Shown here one piece after another: positions 34,920 to 48,112 of a stretch of 64,000 nt of DNA. Source of the stretch: Gerris lacustris (Eukaryota > Arthropoda > Insecta > Hemiptera > Gerridae). The notes beneath the pieces are model-generated. The model was not told the DNA's origin and searched no databases. It saw nothing but the letters and a program-made list of their open reading frames with translations. Position 1 is the stretch's first letter, and every line of letters starts with the position of its first letter. The stretch spans positions 32,191,105-32,255,104 of the forward strand of contig OX578278.1 in NCBI GenBank assembly GCA_951217055.1. Reading direction: 5' to 3'. The position numbers and the translations under genes are program-made.

Positions 34920-35512
34920 ATTGGTCCCAGACAACTCAGACAAACTTTCTTATATTCGAGTTCATAATAACTTAGCCCAGTATTTCCCATTTCTTATTTT
35001 TCGTAGGTACATTTAATTATTATTGAACAATTCATCGAAATTTATCATAAAAACAACTTCTCCTCGGCGGGGAATCGAACCCTCTCTCTGTCCGGGTTTA
35101 AAGCTATTTTCTCAGGAACTAGATTTTTCCCGGGAAAACTGCTTATATCGTTGGATTCGTATTTAAATGGGCTACATTTTAGATTTTTATTTAGTCAAAA
35201 TCGTCGGAACCGTTTTCACAAAAATATTTTTTCCCCTCTTTTTTTTAGAGTTTTTGGGAGGAAGTGCCCCCCAAATTTGGAGCTAAAATTCATTTCTTGA
35301 TTTCACTTCGGGATATGATTTTTCTGAACTTGTATACCAAATTTCGGCCCAGTAGTTTAGGCTCCAGGCGTCTGCACAGACGACAGAAAGACATTTTTTT
35401 AAAAACCACTTTTTTGGAATCAGGGGACCTCAAAACGGGTAAATCCATCAAAATCTCAAAATCGAATTTTTGCGCCATCACAATACTTTTTCTTTATATG
35501 AGAAAGTAAAAA
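34920..35512 (-). repeat. Family B, near full-length reverse copy
   Basis: From CAAACTTTCTTATATTCGAG through CGGCGGGGAATCGAACCC, GGAACTAGATTTTTCCCGGG, CGTCGGAACCGTTTTCA, AATTTCGGCCCAGTAGTTTA and the inverted CTGT-type run to CTTTATATGAGAAAGTA. About 590 bp. On the minus strand GGGTTCGATTCCCCGCCG is a B-box match, but no A box sits at a useful distance. Confidence 0.75.
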
Positions 35513-35837
35513 AGGTGTGTATTATTTATTCTGAAAATCGTATCTGGGGCAATGGGAGCAGAACGATGCACTTAATATAAAACAGTTATCAGTGTCAGCA
35601 CTGATAAGAAGCTACTTCACACTGTACTGATAATATATTTATTTTTTAAAAAAATAACAATTAATCAAATAAAGAGCTTTTTGTTTGCGATTGTAATTAA
35701 TGAATATATTACCCTGTTACAGATATTTTTAAACAACTGTATTATAATGCAACCTTAGTGCATAATATATCCGTCAATTGACTATTTGATTTAAATTTAA
35801 ATCAAAAAGTCTTTACCTTAAATCAAAATGTTTATTA

Positions 35838-36385
35838 CTTTCTCAAAAACGAAGTATATATAGAGAGCAAGTACTGTGATGGCACGAAAATTCTAGTTTG
35901 AGATTTTGATGAATTTCCACGTTTTAAGTCCCCTGAGTCCGAAAAAATGTTGTTGTAACTATTGGCCAATTTCAATTAAATTAGGCATAGATGTTCAGAA
36001 AAATAATACCCCTATGTGATATAGAGAAAAACTTTATAGCTTTAAATTTAGGGACGCTGCCTCCAGAAGTCTCTGAAAACAATAAAAATAAATAAAAATC
36101 TGGAAACCGTTTCCGTTGATTTTGATTAAAAATAATCTAAAATGTATTCCATTTAAATACGATTATCATACTGTATGTCGTCCCAGTTTCCGAGTATTGA
36201 TAAAAATAAATACAATTGCAAAGGGCGAGAGGCTAGTTTCAATTCCCCGTCAAGTAGAATTTATTTTTATAATAAATGATTGTAAAATGTTAAATTATAA
36301 GTAAATTTAACGGAGAAACTCCTAAACAAACTAACAAATAATGGAAAACACTGGACGAAGAAATTATGTATATGAGAAAGTTTAG
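35838..36385 (+). repeat. Family B, forward copy, degraded
   Basis: Opens TTACTTTCTCAAAAACGAAG, carries TACTGTGATGGCACGAAAAT and CTGAAAACAATAAAAATAAA, and closes GTATATGAGAAAGTTTAG. The middle is diverged. It keeps the CTTTCTC...GAGAAAG inverted ends. Confidence 0.65.
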
Positions 36386-36599
36386 TCCATATTGAATAAT
36401 CGAATAAATTTTAAAAATATACTGCTAAAGTTAATTGAAAAATTTAAACGTGTAATCATCGTTTCTAAAATAAATAATACAGTTAAAAATAAAAATAAAA
36501 TGCAATCACCATCAGCTAACACATTATCGATCTTGTTTATGCGAACATTACGGTGGCGCATTCTATTTAACACTTAACAAACTAATTCACAAAATGACC

Positions 36600-37640
36600 T
36601 AAGTCTCTGTTATTGATTTTTCTTCAGAGAGTGCAGTAGAGTGTAGAATACAGTAATATAAATTTCTTACATTTATTTCAGTATTATTGCTACATAAAAT
36701 GTTTATCAATCAGTTTTAATATTTATCAAATTTGTATAACTTTAACCAGTGTCATATGAAATTTATTTGTAGATTTTTTTTTTCAAAATATTTATAGATG
36801 TAAAATTTTAGTAATTATGTAGATAGTAAACATTTAAAAATCATTTTATAGAAAAATAGAACAATCAATAAGGTTTCCAGCTAGAAATAGAAGTATTAAA
36901 ATATGATCTCATTGATTTAAGAAATAATGTACATTCATTAATTACAAATAAAAATTCAGGAGACTAAGAATAAAATCAATCTAGGAATAAAATTAAGAAC
37001 AAAATTATAAATAGTTTACAAACTGAATAAGAAATCGAATTATCAAATAAATAGGCTTGAAAAATGAAGAAGTATTTGAAAATTTATAGCAAGAATAAAA
37101 AGCAGAATTACACAAACAATCAAGAAATAGAATTACAAAAAACTTAAAGCAAGAAAACGTAAATAGTAAAAGAAGATGGAATTACAGAAACAAAGATAAG
37201 AAATAAAATACATAATAGAAAACGTTTATATAGAAACAAACTTGAGAATAAATATTAGAAATATTTTAGCATGATTTAAAATCAGAAGGAACAAAATTAA
37301 AACTGGAATTTTAAAGAGAATAATAGAAAACTTATCATGAATAAGCAATAAAATTACAGAATCAAAAGCTAGAAAGAATAATCAGAAAACAGAATAATAA
37401 AAAAAAGTATTGCAAGAGTAAAGAAATCAATTGCAAAAAACCAGGTAGAAAGAGAAATCTAAAAATTATAACTTGAATGATATACGTTCAATAAGTTACT
37501 GAAACCTAACTTATAGGACAAACTATAAATAGAAACAATACATAGGATGGTAGAGGTAGAGATATAAATAAAAATTAACTAAATTAGGAAACAAGCTAAA
37601 AATTGGGAAAGATTGTTAACAGAGTCTCACTATTCGGAAA
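36600..37640. repeat. A-rich, strand-asymmetric degenerate repeat
   Basis: From about 36880 to 37620 the + strand is dominated by A with G, and variants of AGAAATAGAATTACA recur many times (near 36880, 37119, 37176 and 37317). This looks like an old simple or minisatellite array that has decayed. There is no open frame of note. Confidence 0.5.
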
Positions 37641-37850
37641 CATGAAAGCGACTCTCCACTAAAAGTATGGTTACTGTTGTGAAATACCGTCTATGATAAT
37701 AATAATAAGTCCGGAAGAAAAGACTTGATGACATGACATTAGACATGATGATAGGGCAATTAAAACTTGATTTAAATTATTCGTTGTCAAAATAAATAGT
37801 TTAGGATTTTAGTCTGATTTAAGTTCTATTAACTATTTTACATAATAATT

Positions 37851-38294
37851 TCGGCACTTTTTTTACTTTAGCACCCCCCTTGGTTCTAAACAATAGTCTG
37901 CCCTACAAAAGTCTCAAAGGTTTGTGTTTTGGTCTCCCCAAGACATTGAGACTCCTGGGGCAGTTTTATTACGCTATTTAAAGATTGAGTCTTATCATGT
38001 GTAAGACTAAAAATCTTTTAACGAAATCTGAAGGACAATATAAGTTCTATAGTTTTCTTAGCGTAAATATAATATTCCTTTGTCTTAATAGTTAATTAGA
38101 ATAAGGGATATTATCACTTTTATAAACACAAGTGTGATGTTCCTTAGTCCCAAGGTACATTGGACTAAATATCCCTTTGTCTTAATAGTATTTTAGACTA
38201 AGGAATATATACTACTATGTTAATGTACCTTTGTCTAAATAAATAACTATTAAGACAAAGTGATATAGGGGGGTGATAAAGTAAAACAGTACCA
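37851..38294. mobile_element. MITE related to 17745-17979
   Basis: Left TCGGCACTTTTTTTACTTTA plus GCACCCCCCT mirrors right AGGGGGGTGATAAAGTAAAA plus CAGTACCA. The interior shares CACAAGTGTGATGTTCCTTA and GTACATTGGACTAAATATCC with the first copy. It is longer here (about 440 bp). Confidence 0.6.
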
Positions 38295-38731
38295 TGATTT
38301 CTACACATACTTTTATGTTACTTCAAAAATTTTAATCTTATCTGCATTGAAGGTCATTTGTTTTTTTAATAAAAACTTTCTTTTAATAGAAAAATAATTT
38401 TGTTAACTTTGTAAGAATCTAATATTAATTTTGTTCAAATTGTTTTTTTGTTTCTATATTAAATATCTATTTTAATTTATCTATATTTTATACATACAGC
38501 CAATTTATACCATAAAGTTAGATTAAAGTTGAAAACATAATATGTATATTATATTATAATATATAGTACACAGATTTGGGATTTGACAAGAATAAAATGA
38601 TGAAATGAAAGAATAAAGAAGTAAACAACGAAAAAACAATTTAAAAAATAATAATCAAACTAAGAATTGGAATGAGATAAACCACTCAACACATTTTAGC
38701 GAAAGAAAAAATAGGAAAACTAATTTGAAAT

Positions 38732-38894
<163 letters not shown>

Positions 38895-39065
38895 AATAGA
38901 AGAGAGAAGGTTCTCATCAATATCTATAATTTCAGGAAACAGGGATAATTAAGTTAAGAAGTTAAAATTAAGTCAAACTAGTCGGTAATATTCTTTTCTA
39001 TAATATTTTATTGTTGTTTGGACTTTTAAATTGTTAACTGTGATCAAAACTACCGGAAAATCAAG

Positions 39066-39237
39066 ATGCCCAATATAGAATGGCCCGAAGCTCACGTCGA
39101 AATGGGAGAGCATCGTTTGAATTTCGACGCCAACACGCCGCTTGGACCTGACTTGAAAGAGAAGGCTTTCAAAGAACTAAGAGAATCACCTGAGATCAGG
39201 GAAACTTCAATTGAAAAGCTCAGGAACATGATAAAAG
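39066..39237 (+). CDS. First coding exon of a second CRAL-TRIO family gene (partial)
   Basis: ATG at 39066 opens 57 codons plus one base and ends at the donor GTAAAC (39238). The translation shares KELRESPE, then S.EKLR.MIKG, with exon 1 of the gene at 9567. It has the same exon-end phase (1), and its N-terminus is about 15 residues longer (MPNIEWPEAHVEMGEHR...). GC content and codon use stand out from the surrounding AT-rich DNA. No exon 2 equivalent (DDEFL..FLR) was found from 39238 to 64000. An acceptor-like TTTCAG ends at 38935, so a 5' UTR intron is possible. It is either the start of a tandem paralog with a first intron over 24 kb, or an orphan exon. Confidence 0.7.
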
Positions 39238-39294
39238 GTAAACATAAATTTTGCTAAAATTTATTTTTAAATGTAAAACAACTAAATTGAAGAG

Positions 39295-39500
39295 AGTTCT
39301 TAATTTCAGAGACTTGGATTATTCTAGAGACTAGTTTTTTGTCTAAAGATAACTGGCGTAAAAATTAACCGATTTTAACGAAATTTGGCTTACAGGTCCA
39401 TCTCAGCATTTTTGACAACTGAATTGATTTTGGAAATATAACACTTCATCTTTTTAAGATTGTGGACAGGAGAACTATGAGTGTAAATCATGTCGAAGAC
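39295..39500 (+). repeat. Family H repeat in intron 1 of gene 2
   Basis: GAGTTCTTAATTTCAGA, a GTCTAAAGATAACTGGCGTA block, ACCGATTTTAACGAAATTTG and CATCTCAGCA occur here. Diverged forms of the first, second and fourth occur in the same order at 60549-60670. Confidence 0.55.
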
Positions 39501-39865
39501 CAATATAGGACTCGGAAAAGACTGCATTTTATTGGTTTCTGACAAAATTATTTTTAATTTTAACATTATTAGTTGTCATCTGCACTGATCATGGTCTAAT
39601 AGAGAACAGATAACTGTAAGAAATGATTATTCATTATTTTACGAGCTTTTAAATTGCTTTACGGGAGTCTGTACGGGGCAGATTTTTGTCAGGGACGAAT
39701 CTTGTAATCTATATTTAACCCACTTCCCAACCACTTATAGAAAACTAAAACTTGTATAGATTACATATATCAGATGGCAATACAGTAATCAGTCATTTAG
39801 TTTTACTAAATCGTTTGTATTACTCGGAAACATTTTGGAGATAAAATAAGAAAAAAAATAAACAT

Positions 39866-40080
39866 ATAGCAAACACATTATACTTTTTAACTCTGACAGC
39901 TTAGGAAAATCGAGAAAAAAAATGGGAGGAGAGTATATGAGAGCTTGAGATTTTGGCGGGTAATAGGTTGGGCAATGACTTATTACCCGCCAAAATCTCA
40001 AGCTCTCATTCACTCTCCTTCCATTTTTTTTCTCGATTTTCCCAAGCTGTCAGAGTTAAAATGTATAATGTGTTTACTAT
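39866..40080. mobile_element. Palindromic MITE, arms about 100 bp
   Basis: TAACTCTGACAGCTT (39889) mirrors AAGCTGTCAGAGTTA (40044). GCTTGAGATTTTGGCGGGTA mirrors TACCCGCCAAAATCTCAAGC around a short loop near 39973. The outer AAACACATTATAC is also mirrored. Shares AGCTCTCATT and TCTCGATTTTCCCA with the MITE at 7505. Confidence 0.82.
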
Positions 40081-40967
40081 AATATTTACTTTTTTAAAAA
40101 TTTAAATTGATATGTTTTGTTTTGTCAAAACAGAAAATAAACAAGTTTTTGGGCCAAAAAATGGACTGAAAACTGCAGCCTTTTAACTGAAATCGTTTGA
40201 TAGGACGAGAATAATGCGTGAAAACTAGAGATGGCTCTTTATTCTGTTGGAGACGACCTCCATTTTTGTGTAAATAATAATCAGATCTAATAAAAATTCC
40301 ATAGCAGTTGCCACGACTTATACACCAAACATATATCATTAAGTAAACTTCCTATTAAATACATGAATCTATATTAGCTCAAGTAATTATACAGGAATAT
40401 TAATTTTGATGGATCAGTGAGTCAATCAGGTATATTTGTATTATAAATATATTAAATATTGTCGATAATACACTAGCGAGAGCATATTTTTATAATAAAA
40501 TATTCAATATTTCAAAAGTCAAAGTTCGTATATAGACTGTTCTATTTCGGATTTGTTAGCTAATCGCCTCTTTATACAATTAACATTGAAGGTATATAAC
40601 GTAAAAAAAAACTCTTTATAAAATTGAACTACATATTATGATTTGTTTTGTATGCAAATATTTTACTCGTCCTTCAAACAATATTATTTGAATAATTTTG
40701 CAATCAGTAGCGGGAAATTACAACTAAATTAATAATTGTAATTAGCACAATTATTTATGGCATATGTAATATTTTAATGTTAATTAAACTGTACACAATA
40801 TAATGCATACAATAGATTATTTTATTTATTAATAAATAAATTATTATACGTTGGTATTCAATAGATAAAATTTGATTTAATTCATTTTAATATATCCATA
40901 AAATTAAGAGTGCTTGACGGCAATAAAATTATATTTATTTATACTGCTTCATATATATTGTATATAT

Positions 40968-40971
<4 letters not shown>

Positions 40972-41044
<73 letters not shown>
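40972..41044. repeat. (TA)n microsatellite
   Basis: An uninterrupted TA run of about 73 bp, directly before a family E copy. Confidence 0.93.
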
Positions 41045-41052
<8 letters not shown>

Positions 41053-41054
41053 TA

Positions 41055-41560
41055 TTCCTGCCTCCGAGATTACCGAAGGTAAAGGAAGCTATGTGATCGT
41101 TTTTATGTACAAAACATTTTTAGGTCAGCGATTTCAAAAATTCCAAGACAGATATCCGTTTCAGACATCAGGGAACATTTTTGGTTCCGTGTCTGTCCGT
41201 CCCACAATTTTTGCGAACCAACATATCTTAAATACTTCACGTCAGATTTTATTGAAATTTGGATGGTAGGTCATAGTTATCCCATTGTTGGCTCCATATA
41301 AGTTTCAACCTGATCGCCCATTTGTTTCTCTTCCACATGCGCACAATTAGACATTTATTTACAACTATATCATCAAAAGTACTCATCTTATTTTTATGAA
41401 ATTTTGAAGCTTCGTCGAAAGTAGCCCGAAGATATCACTAGACAAACTTCAGTGTATTTAATATATATTCAATGTATATATTCTCCTGATAATTTCCTTT
41501 TCAATTATTAATCAATTTTCTTGTATGTTTTTGTTTCTGAACTTACCAAAGGTATCAGAA
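41055..41560 (+). repeat. Family E repeat, forward copy
   Basis: CTCCGAGATTACCGAAGGTA, the GTTTCAGACATCAGGGAACA block, the GTGTCTGTCCGTCC run, TCAGATTTTATTGAAATTTG and AGTAGCCCGAAGATATC. Confidence 0.75.
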
Positions 41561-41829
41561 GCATATACATTATTCTGATGAATGAAAATTAAGAATGGCT
41601 TTGTGTCTAAATGCAAACTATAAAGTAGATTGTGCAAGCTCAGGGGATGAAATACTGTGGTGCGTAGCTGGAAAACCCCAGAAGAGACCGAGTGAGGAAT
41701 CAGGTAATCAGTGATAACCTTGGAAGCAAACTTATAACTAATGTAATCAATATACTCATAAATAGACTCTTTGGAGGTTTGCACATATCTAAAGAATGTT
41801 AGAGGAGTGGTTCCCTTGGCCCTTGACAA

Positions 41830-41995
41830 GCTCTGGAGGTACGCATTGACGAAGAAGAAAAGTTACTTGGAATGATAACCTCTCTAACATCTTTAGAGAG
41901 AAAGGAATGAACTGGCCTCAAGCTGCGACTAAAGCACAGGTCAGAAGTGAATGGAAATCTTTTGATAAATTCTGTACTCTGCGAGAAGAGAACTC
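41830..41995 (+). pseudogene. Possible retroelement polyprotein 3' remnant
   Basis: One frame reads LSNIFREKGMNWPQAATKAQ followed by VRSEWKSF, the layout of the C-terminal end of LINE polyproteins (G..W..A...A..R..W). There is no start and it is flanked by stops. Family assignment is uncertain. Confidence 0.35.
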
Positions 41996-42560
41996 CAACA
42001 AGTTAGTCACCAAAATTCAAAATTGCCTCGAAACATATGTATATTTGGTCTCGTGTGTGTCTGTTGGTCTGTCAGTTCGTCCATAAACATTTTTACAAAA
42101 CACCATATCTTCTCTAATTTTAATATAATGCGGATGTTTCTCAAAATTAGGCTATTGTTTTGCACCGCGAAAACGGGATGCGTCTTATATTCGAGGTGCG
42201 TCTTACCAATCGATGTGTTCAAGTGTAACAGAACCAACAACCTTTTTACTACGAACTTCTCTTTCAAGAGTACCGCTGAGATCTTGATTTTACTTTTTAT
42301 TTCCAATTCTCCTAATTTTGCCAGGATATCATTGTTGGTCCTTCCTTTTTTTTTAACAATTTTCAGGAAATTTGTCGTGTTCAACTTCTTATGAGATTTT
42401 GGTTGAAAGAGGTTCCGTTGTACCACCTTTTTCTTTCTTGTTAGCATCAACATTTTATTTTCAAAATCTAAACTTAATATCTCTCTGCCAGCATGGTGAC
42501 TGCCATATAGAGCTCTGCACGCTTTCATCTTCAGTGGCGTAATACTGTGATCGCTCGTAA
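41996..42560. other. Family E piece followed by an unclassified 173-codon minus-strand frame
   Basis: 42020-42115 is family E (GTCTCGTGTGTGTCTGTTGG, CATAAACATTTTTACAAAAC). The minus-strand frame 42007-42528 runs through it and is lysine-rich. It matches nothing I recognise and is probably not a host gene. GATGCGTCTTATATTCGAGG near 42178 has a relative near 58040 (GCGCACCTCGAATATAAG). Confidence 0.3.
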
Positions 42561-42640
42561 TACTGTGGATGTTAAAAAAAAGTTATTTTCTTCTTTTTAC
42601 TGCATGCTTTATAAATCGTTTTTATTTCTTTTTTTAATAT

Positions 42641-43486
<846 letters not shown>

Positions 43487-44194
43487 ATATATGTATTTAA
43501 TATTATTTTACAACATTTTGAAAACGTTCAGATCTTCTTGATATTACATTAATGTTATTTCAAAAATAATAGAAGGTTTTATCTCAATCGTCACAATTTT
43601 ACTGTTTGTCCCTGATCTACATCTATGTGATTATCCTGCTAAAATATCTTTATCCAATTAAGTAATTTAAAAGAACAAAAAAAAAACAGGTATTCATATA
43701 TGATGACCTTGTAAAATAATGTACATTAACATCTCCTTCACTATTAAGTTTTTTTTTACTTAAAGAACTGTATAATTTTATTATAAATCATATACGATAC
43801 ACCTATAATTAATTAGAAAAAAATCACTAGATTTTCGGTTTTTTTAAACGTTTAATAACATTAATCAAAATAAATTTTTGAACTATCTTAATTTAGATGT
43901 TTATCCGGTTTATTTTAGTGACGTTGTAGTCTCTACTGACGTCATTAAGGAGGAGGATTTGATGGTGAATGTTCATAGCTATATAATAACAAACAAAGAT
44001 GATCAAAAGAAACGTATAAAGTTTTATTTTATTAAAGACTTTTACCTTAAATATTTAAATAAATGCACAATTCCTTGCATCCTTTAATGGTATTTGCTTT
44101 TACGAGGTTATATTCTTTACCTTTCCCCCTTATCTCTCATAATTCTGTAAAAAATATATATTTTTTTTTTTTTACATTTTTATAAATTTATTTA

Positions 44195-44400
44195 ATATGA
44201 GCTAACATGGCTGAAATTAATATAGGACCATCTGTGGGCTACTGTAGACAAACCATCTGAATTTATAGGTCAATAAAAATGTAGAAGAGTAACCAATGGG
44301 CGCAGAAAGTTCCAAATTATATTGGACTAACAATGGGGTTATTATGACCTACCATCTTAACATCATTAATAATTACAAGATAAAAAGAACTTTTTATATA
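44195..44400 (-). repeat. Family E fragment, reverse
   Basis: Reverse-order pieces: ACCATCTGTGGGCTACTGTA, AACCAATGGGCGCAGAA and AACAATGGGGTTATTATGAC. Confidence 0.55.
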
Positions 44401-44935
44401 CTACGTATTTAAATTTTCTGTTGAATTATATTATATAATGTTGATAATATAATTGTTATTGTTATATATTATAATGTTAGTGAAAAAAAATAGTTCCCAA
44501 TTTATTTACTTCACATATAAATGACAACCATCTAGAGAGCTGATCTTAAACCTATAAAAGGACATATCTTTGTACAACGGATCTCGCCAACACCAAATCT
44601 AAATCGTGCCATTGATGTGCCCCCGTATAGGGACGGTAAGAGAAGAAAAATGAGTACATACACAAAGAAGTACAGATTAAGAAGTAAAAATTAAACCGAT
44701 ACCTAGGACACAAGTGTTAACAAACCTGGTTGTCACACGTCAATTAATTTATTTCTTTGTTTTCTTTTCCTGTTTCACTGTCATTCAATGTTTATCTCTT
44801 AATACAAAATCACAAATTTGAAACCCGTCAAAATGAAGATCGTAAATATGGGATACAGGGGTGTCCATCCCCCCCAAGTATGATGGCGCACTCCCCCCCC
44901 CCCCCCCCAAAACAAACCAACCCCCCAGTGGCGTA

Positions 44936-45270
44936 TCCAGCGACTAGGTCTGAAGGGGGGGGGGGATTTGTAATGGTAGCAAGAAAAGGGAACTACCTAC
45001 TTATTCAACAAAGCAGCCCCCCCCTCCCCCCAAAAAAATGTGTTAACCCCCATTAAAAAAAAGTACAACGAATAAACAAAAAAATCTCCGCGCGCCAGTA
45101 ATAACAACTGTTTTAGAACAGATTCGTTAGAAAATGTATATTCTGATGCTTACTGCACAAATATTTCACTGTACAATATTTAAATAACAACAATATTTCA
45201 CTGTTAGTCATGGGCGTCGTCTGCAGTTAATTATTGGGGGGGGGGGGGGGGGGGGATTTAGGCGGGGGTC
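44936..45270 (+). repeat. Family I repeat
   Basis: Starts CAGTGGCGTATCCAGCGACT (hAT-like end) and carries CTACTTATTCAACAAAGCAG, ATCTCCGCGCGCCAGTAATA and ATGGGCGTCGTCTGC. It is the reverse complement of 29958-30205. Holds long C and G tracts (44893-44908 beside it, 45235-45255 inside). Confidence 0.6.
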
Positions 45271-45439
45271 CGGGGGCCCACCCACGGGAAATTTTGAAAA
45301 TAAGACCTCTCAAAACAGCGCTTTTATGCATTTCTGAGGTGAAGTTGAATATGAGGATAAAACGGCTACAACTTTTAAACTAGGGGAAATTTAGAAATAA
45401 AATAAAATAAATCCCGTCAAGTACTTGCCAGCAAGTTAC

Positions 45440-46090
45440 TAAAAGGGTAGCCAATTTGGAATCAAAAATATATACTTGTGAACCAAATATCAATACCTTT
45501 AAAATGACACCCAACTTCAAATTTTCAAAAAAATAAAAGTTTTGGATCTCAATAATTACGACCGTCTAAAATTTCTAAAGTTTGAATTGTTTATATCAAC
45601 TCCCAGAAATATCATTTAACCACAGATTAGTATATTAATGTAGTTTTTCCTTATTTATAGGACCTGTCCTAATGGGATAGCGGTGGATGGGGGGGGGGGC
45701 AATTTTTTTGCGTTGGGTTTTATTTTTTCGGGGGTTAAAATAAAAGGCCGCTATTTTGGAAACGCGATATAAAAACAAAATTTTAATACCTTTAAAATGA
45801 TACCCAACTTAAAATTTTGAAGAAATAAAATGTTGGGTCTCCATAGTTACACCCACCTTAAATTTCTAAAATTTGACTCTTTTATATCAACTCCCGGAAA
45901 TATCATAGGACCAAAGTGATGTATATTTATGCCTTATTTTTAGGACCGCTCCTAATGGGGTAGTGAGGAATTTTTTTGCGTTTTGTTTTAATTTTTTTCG
46001 GGGGTAAAAGGGCCACCATTTTGGAATCGCGATATATATTTGTAATCTAAATTTTAATTCCTTTGAAATGGTACCTAACATAAAAAAAAA
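45440..46090. repeat. Tandem repeat, about 260-300-bp units, 2.5 copies
   Basis: Recurring order: GCCAATTTGGAATC-type phrase (45452, 45749, 46010), ACCTTTAAAATGA.ACCCAACTT, TATATCAACTCCC.GAAATATCAT and AGGACC..TCCTAATGGG.TAG. Units are about 80% alike by eye. Confidence 0.7.
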
Positions 46091-46489
46091 AAGATTGCGA
46101 TCAATTCGCAATTGATAGTTGATCGCAGAAATTTTAAGTGTTTAACTCATATTTCTGTTTTTGGACAAAAAAGTTTGACTTTCAAATCTGTAGCTTCAGT
46201 ATGTCTGTAGCTTGTGTATGTGCTTCAGCTTCAGTATGTAAGATACGACGCACGAACGGATGAACTGCCAAAAGCATAAGGGTTTCATTAGGAAGACCTC
46301 AAACTCAAAGAATGAGACGCTCAGGCAAGAGCCCATTTAGTTGGCTTTGAAATAAGGGTGAGAAGGCAGAGAGAGAGACGAGACGATAATGTTTATCTAA
46401 ACAACCCCTACTCAGGAAGTTAGGAAAAAACGATTGCAAGATTTGTACTGGACAAACAAACAAACAAGAAAGCAAGCTAATAAAAACGT

Positions 46490-46680
46490 AGTAAAATCGG
46501 TGGAGTTTAAGATATGTTAAATCGCAAACTTTTGAGCGACAGACACGGGACCAAAAAGGTTCCCTTATGTCTGAAACAGATTTTTGTCTTAATTTTTTTG
46601 AATTCGGAGAAGTAATAAAAAAAATATCTTCAGAACGATCACAATAATTACCTTTGGTAATCTCGGAAACAAAATACGAG
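46490..46680 (-). repeat. Family E fragment, reverse
   Basis: TTAAGATATGTTAAATCGCA, AAGGTTCCCTTATGTCTGAA, TTGAATTCGGAGA and TTACCTTTGGTAATCTCGGA. Confidence 0.6.
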
Positions 46681-46689
46681 TATTTACAT

Positions 46690-48109
46690 CACATTAGATA
46701 TCGATGGGAGATGAAGGTTTATAATTTTAATATATTACATTTTGTGACCTATTATATTCTATATATTATACTTATATTTTTTAATTCGAATTAATATTGT
46801 TGAATTCAAACAAGAATTCAACAATTTCAAGGAAAGATGAAAAAAGTCATTCCTAAAATTTAGTTTCACAAGGTGAGGCATCAGATTCGATCCCCGTCGT
46901 GAAGAATTTATTTTTATGAACATTTTGCTAAAATGTTTAATAATAATTAAATGTAACCACTAAACAACTAACAAATGGCCAACATTGGACAAAGTAATTA
47001 TTAACTTGCATAATACGACAGAATTTCATTTTGGCATTTATTGAACGACTCACAGCTACCACATAAATCGTAATGTAGACAAAAAAATTAATCAAATTAA
47101 TTAATGATTTACTGGTAGTAATAAAGAATAATTTCTGACATATATCTATTTGTAGACCTTCTTGACCTTTTACTAATCCATAACTCCAGAAATAAATCAA
47201 CAATAAATAATAATTATTTTATATTTATTTCAAACCGAGATTAAATAATGAGTAGTATAAATAATATTTACTTAAAACCAGATGACGTCTGCTACCTTAT
47301 AAGTACTACTTGGAAAATAATTTCAGACTCTTCAAATAGTACAGAGGGAATTTAAATTTTGATTATAATCCAAGGTTTTCCAACTAAATTTTTAATTAAG
47401 ATATTTTCAAATATTAAAATTCTTGATTGGTCTAATATAATAAAGTCTGTGATTTTTATCGGAATAAAATACAAGTGGGAATTAAAATAATCAATCTTAC
47501 AAATATTTTTTCTCTTTTTGATTAAATAAATGGTTCTATCAATTTATTTTATTTGAGCACTATCCTTTTTAAATTATTTGTTTGAAAGCTATTATTATAA
47601 ATTAATAGTGATACTTAATAAATTATTTATTTAATATATAAATATATAATTATTAAAATATTTATAGTGGAGGTCAATTGTGTAAAATAAGTTAAATATT
47701 CATGTATAGTAAAAAAAAAAAATAGTAACAAAACATGCTTAACACTAAATGTGTCTAATAAATCGATAAAAACATTCTCATATATAAATTTCGATACTGT
47801 CTTTAAATCCCCTAATACCTTATTAAATTTATTTATTTTGTAACATATTTTAAAAACTGTTCAAATGTTTTGTTTTCGATTTTTAACTGAATCGTATATA
47901 TTTTTATCAATATCTCATAGGAAGATTTATCACGGAAAAACGATTGATATGGTTAGATTCATAGTTAAATGGAGTACATTTTAAATTTTTTCAAATCAAA
48001 ACATTCGGAACCGTTCTTAAGAAACATTTCTTTTTACGTTTTTGACCATGATGTAAAACAATCACCTGTTGAATACTTTTTAAATATTTTTAATAATAAA
48101 TTAATTAAA
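46690..48109. other. AT-rich spacer with weak family B remnants
   Basis: ATTCGATCCCCGTCG near 46885 and GTAACCACTAAACAAC near 46954 resemble family B interior. 47950-48030 resembles its TCGTTGGATTCG...GGAACCGTT block. Otherwise nothing. Confidence 0.35.
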
Positions 48110-48112
48110 TTA

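Noticed and set aside
41512..41829. 105-codon minus-strand frame
   Set aside because: No motif. The opposite strand just downstream looks like a retroelement end, so this is probably a shadow or chance frame.
42007..42528. 173-codon minus-strand frame
   Set aside because: It runs into a family E repeat at its C-terminal end, is composition-biased to lysine, and shows no recognisable domain. Not supported as a gene.
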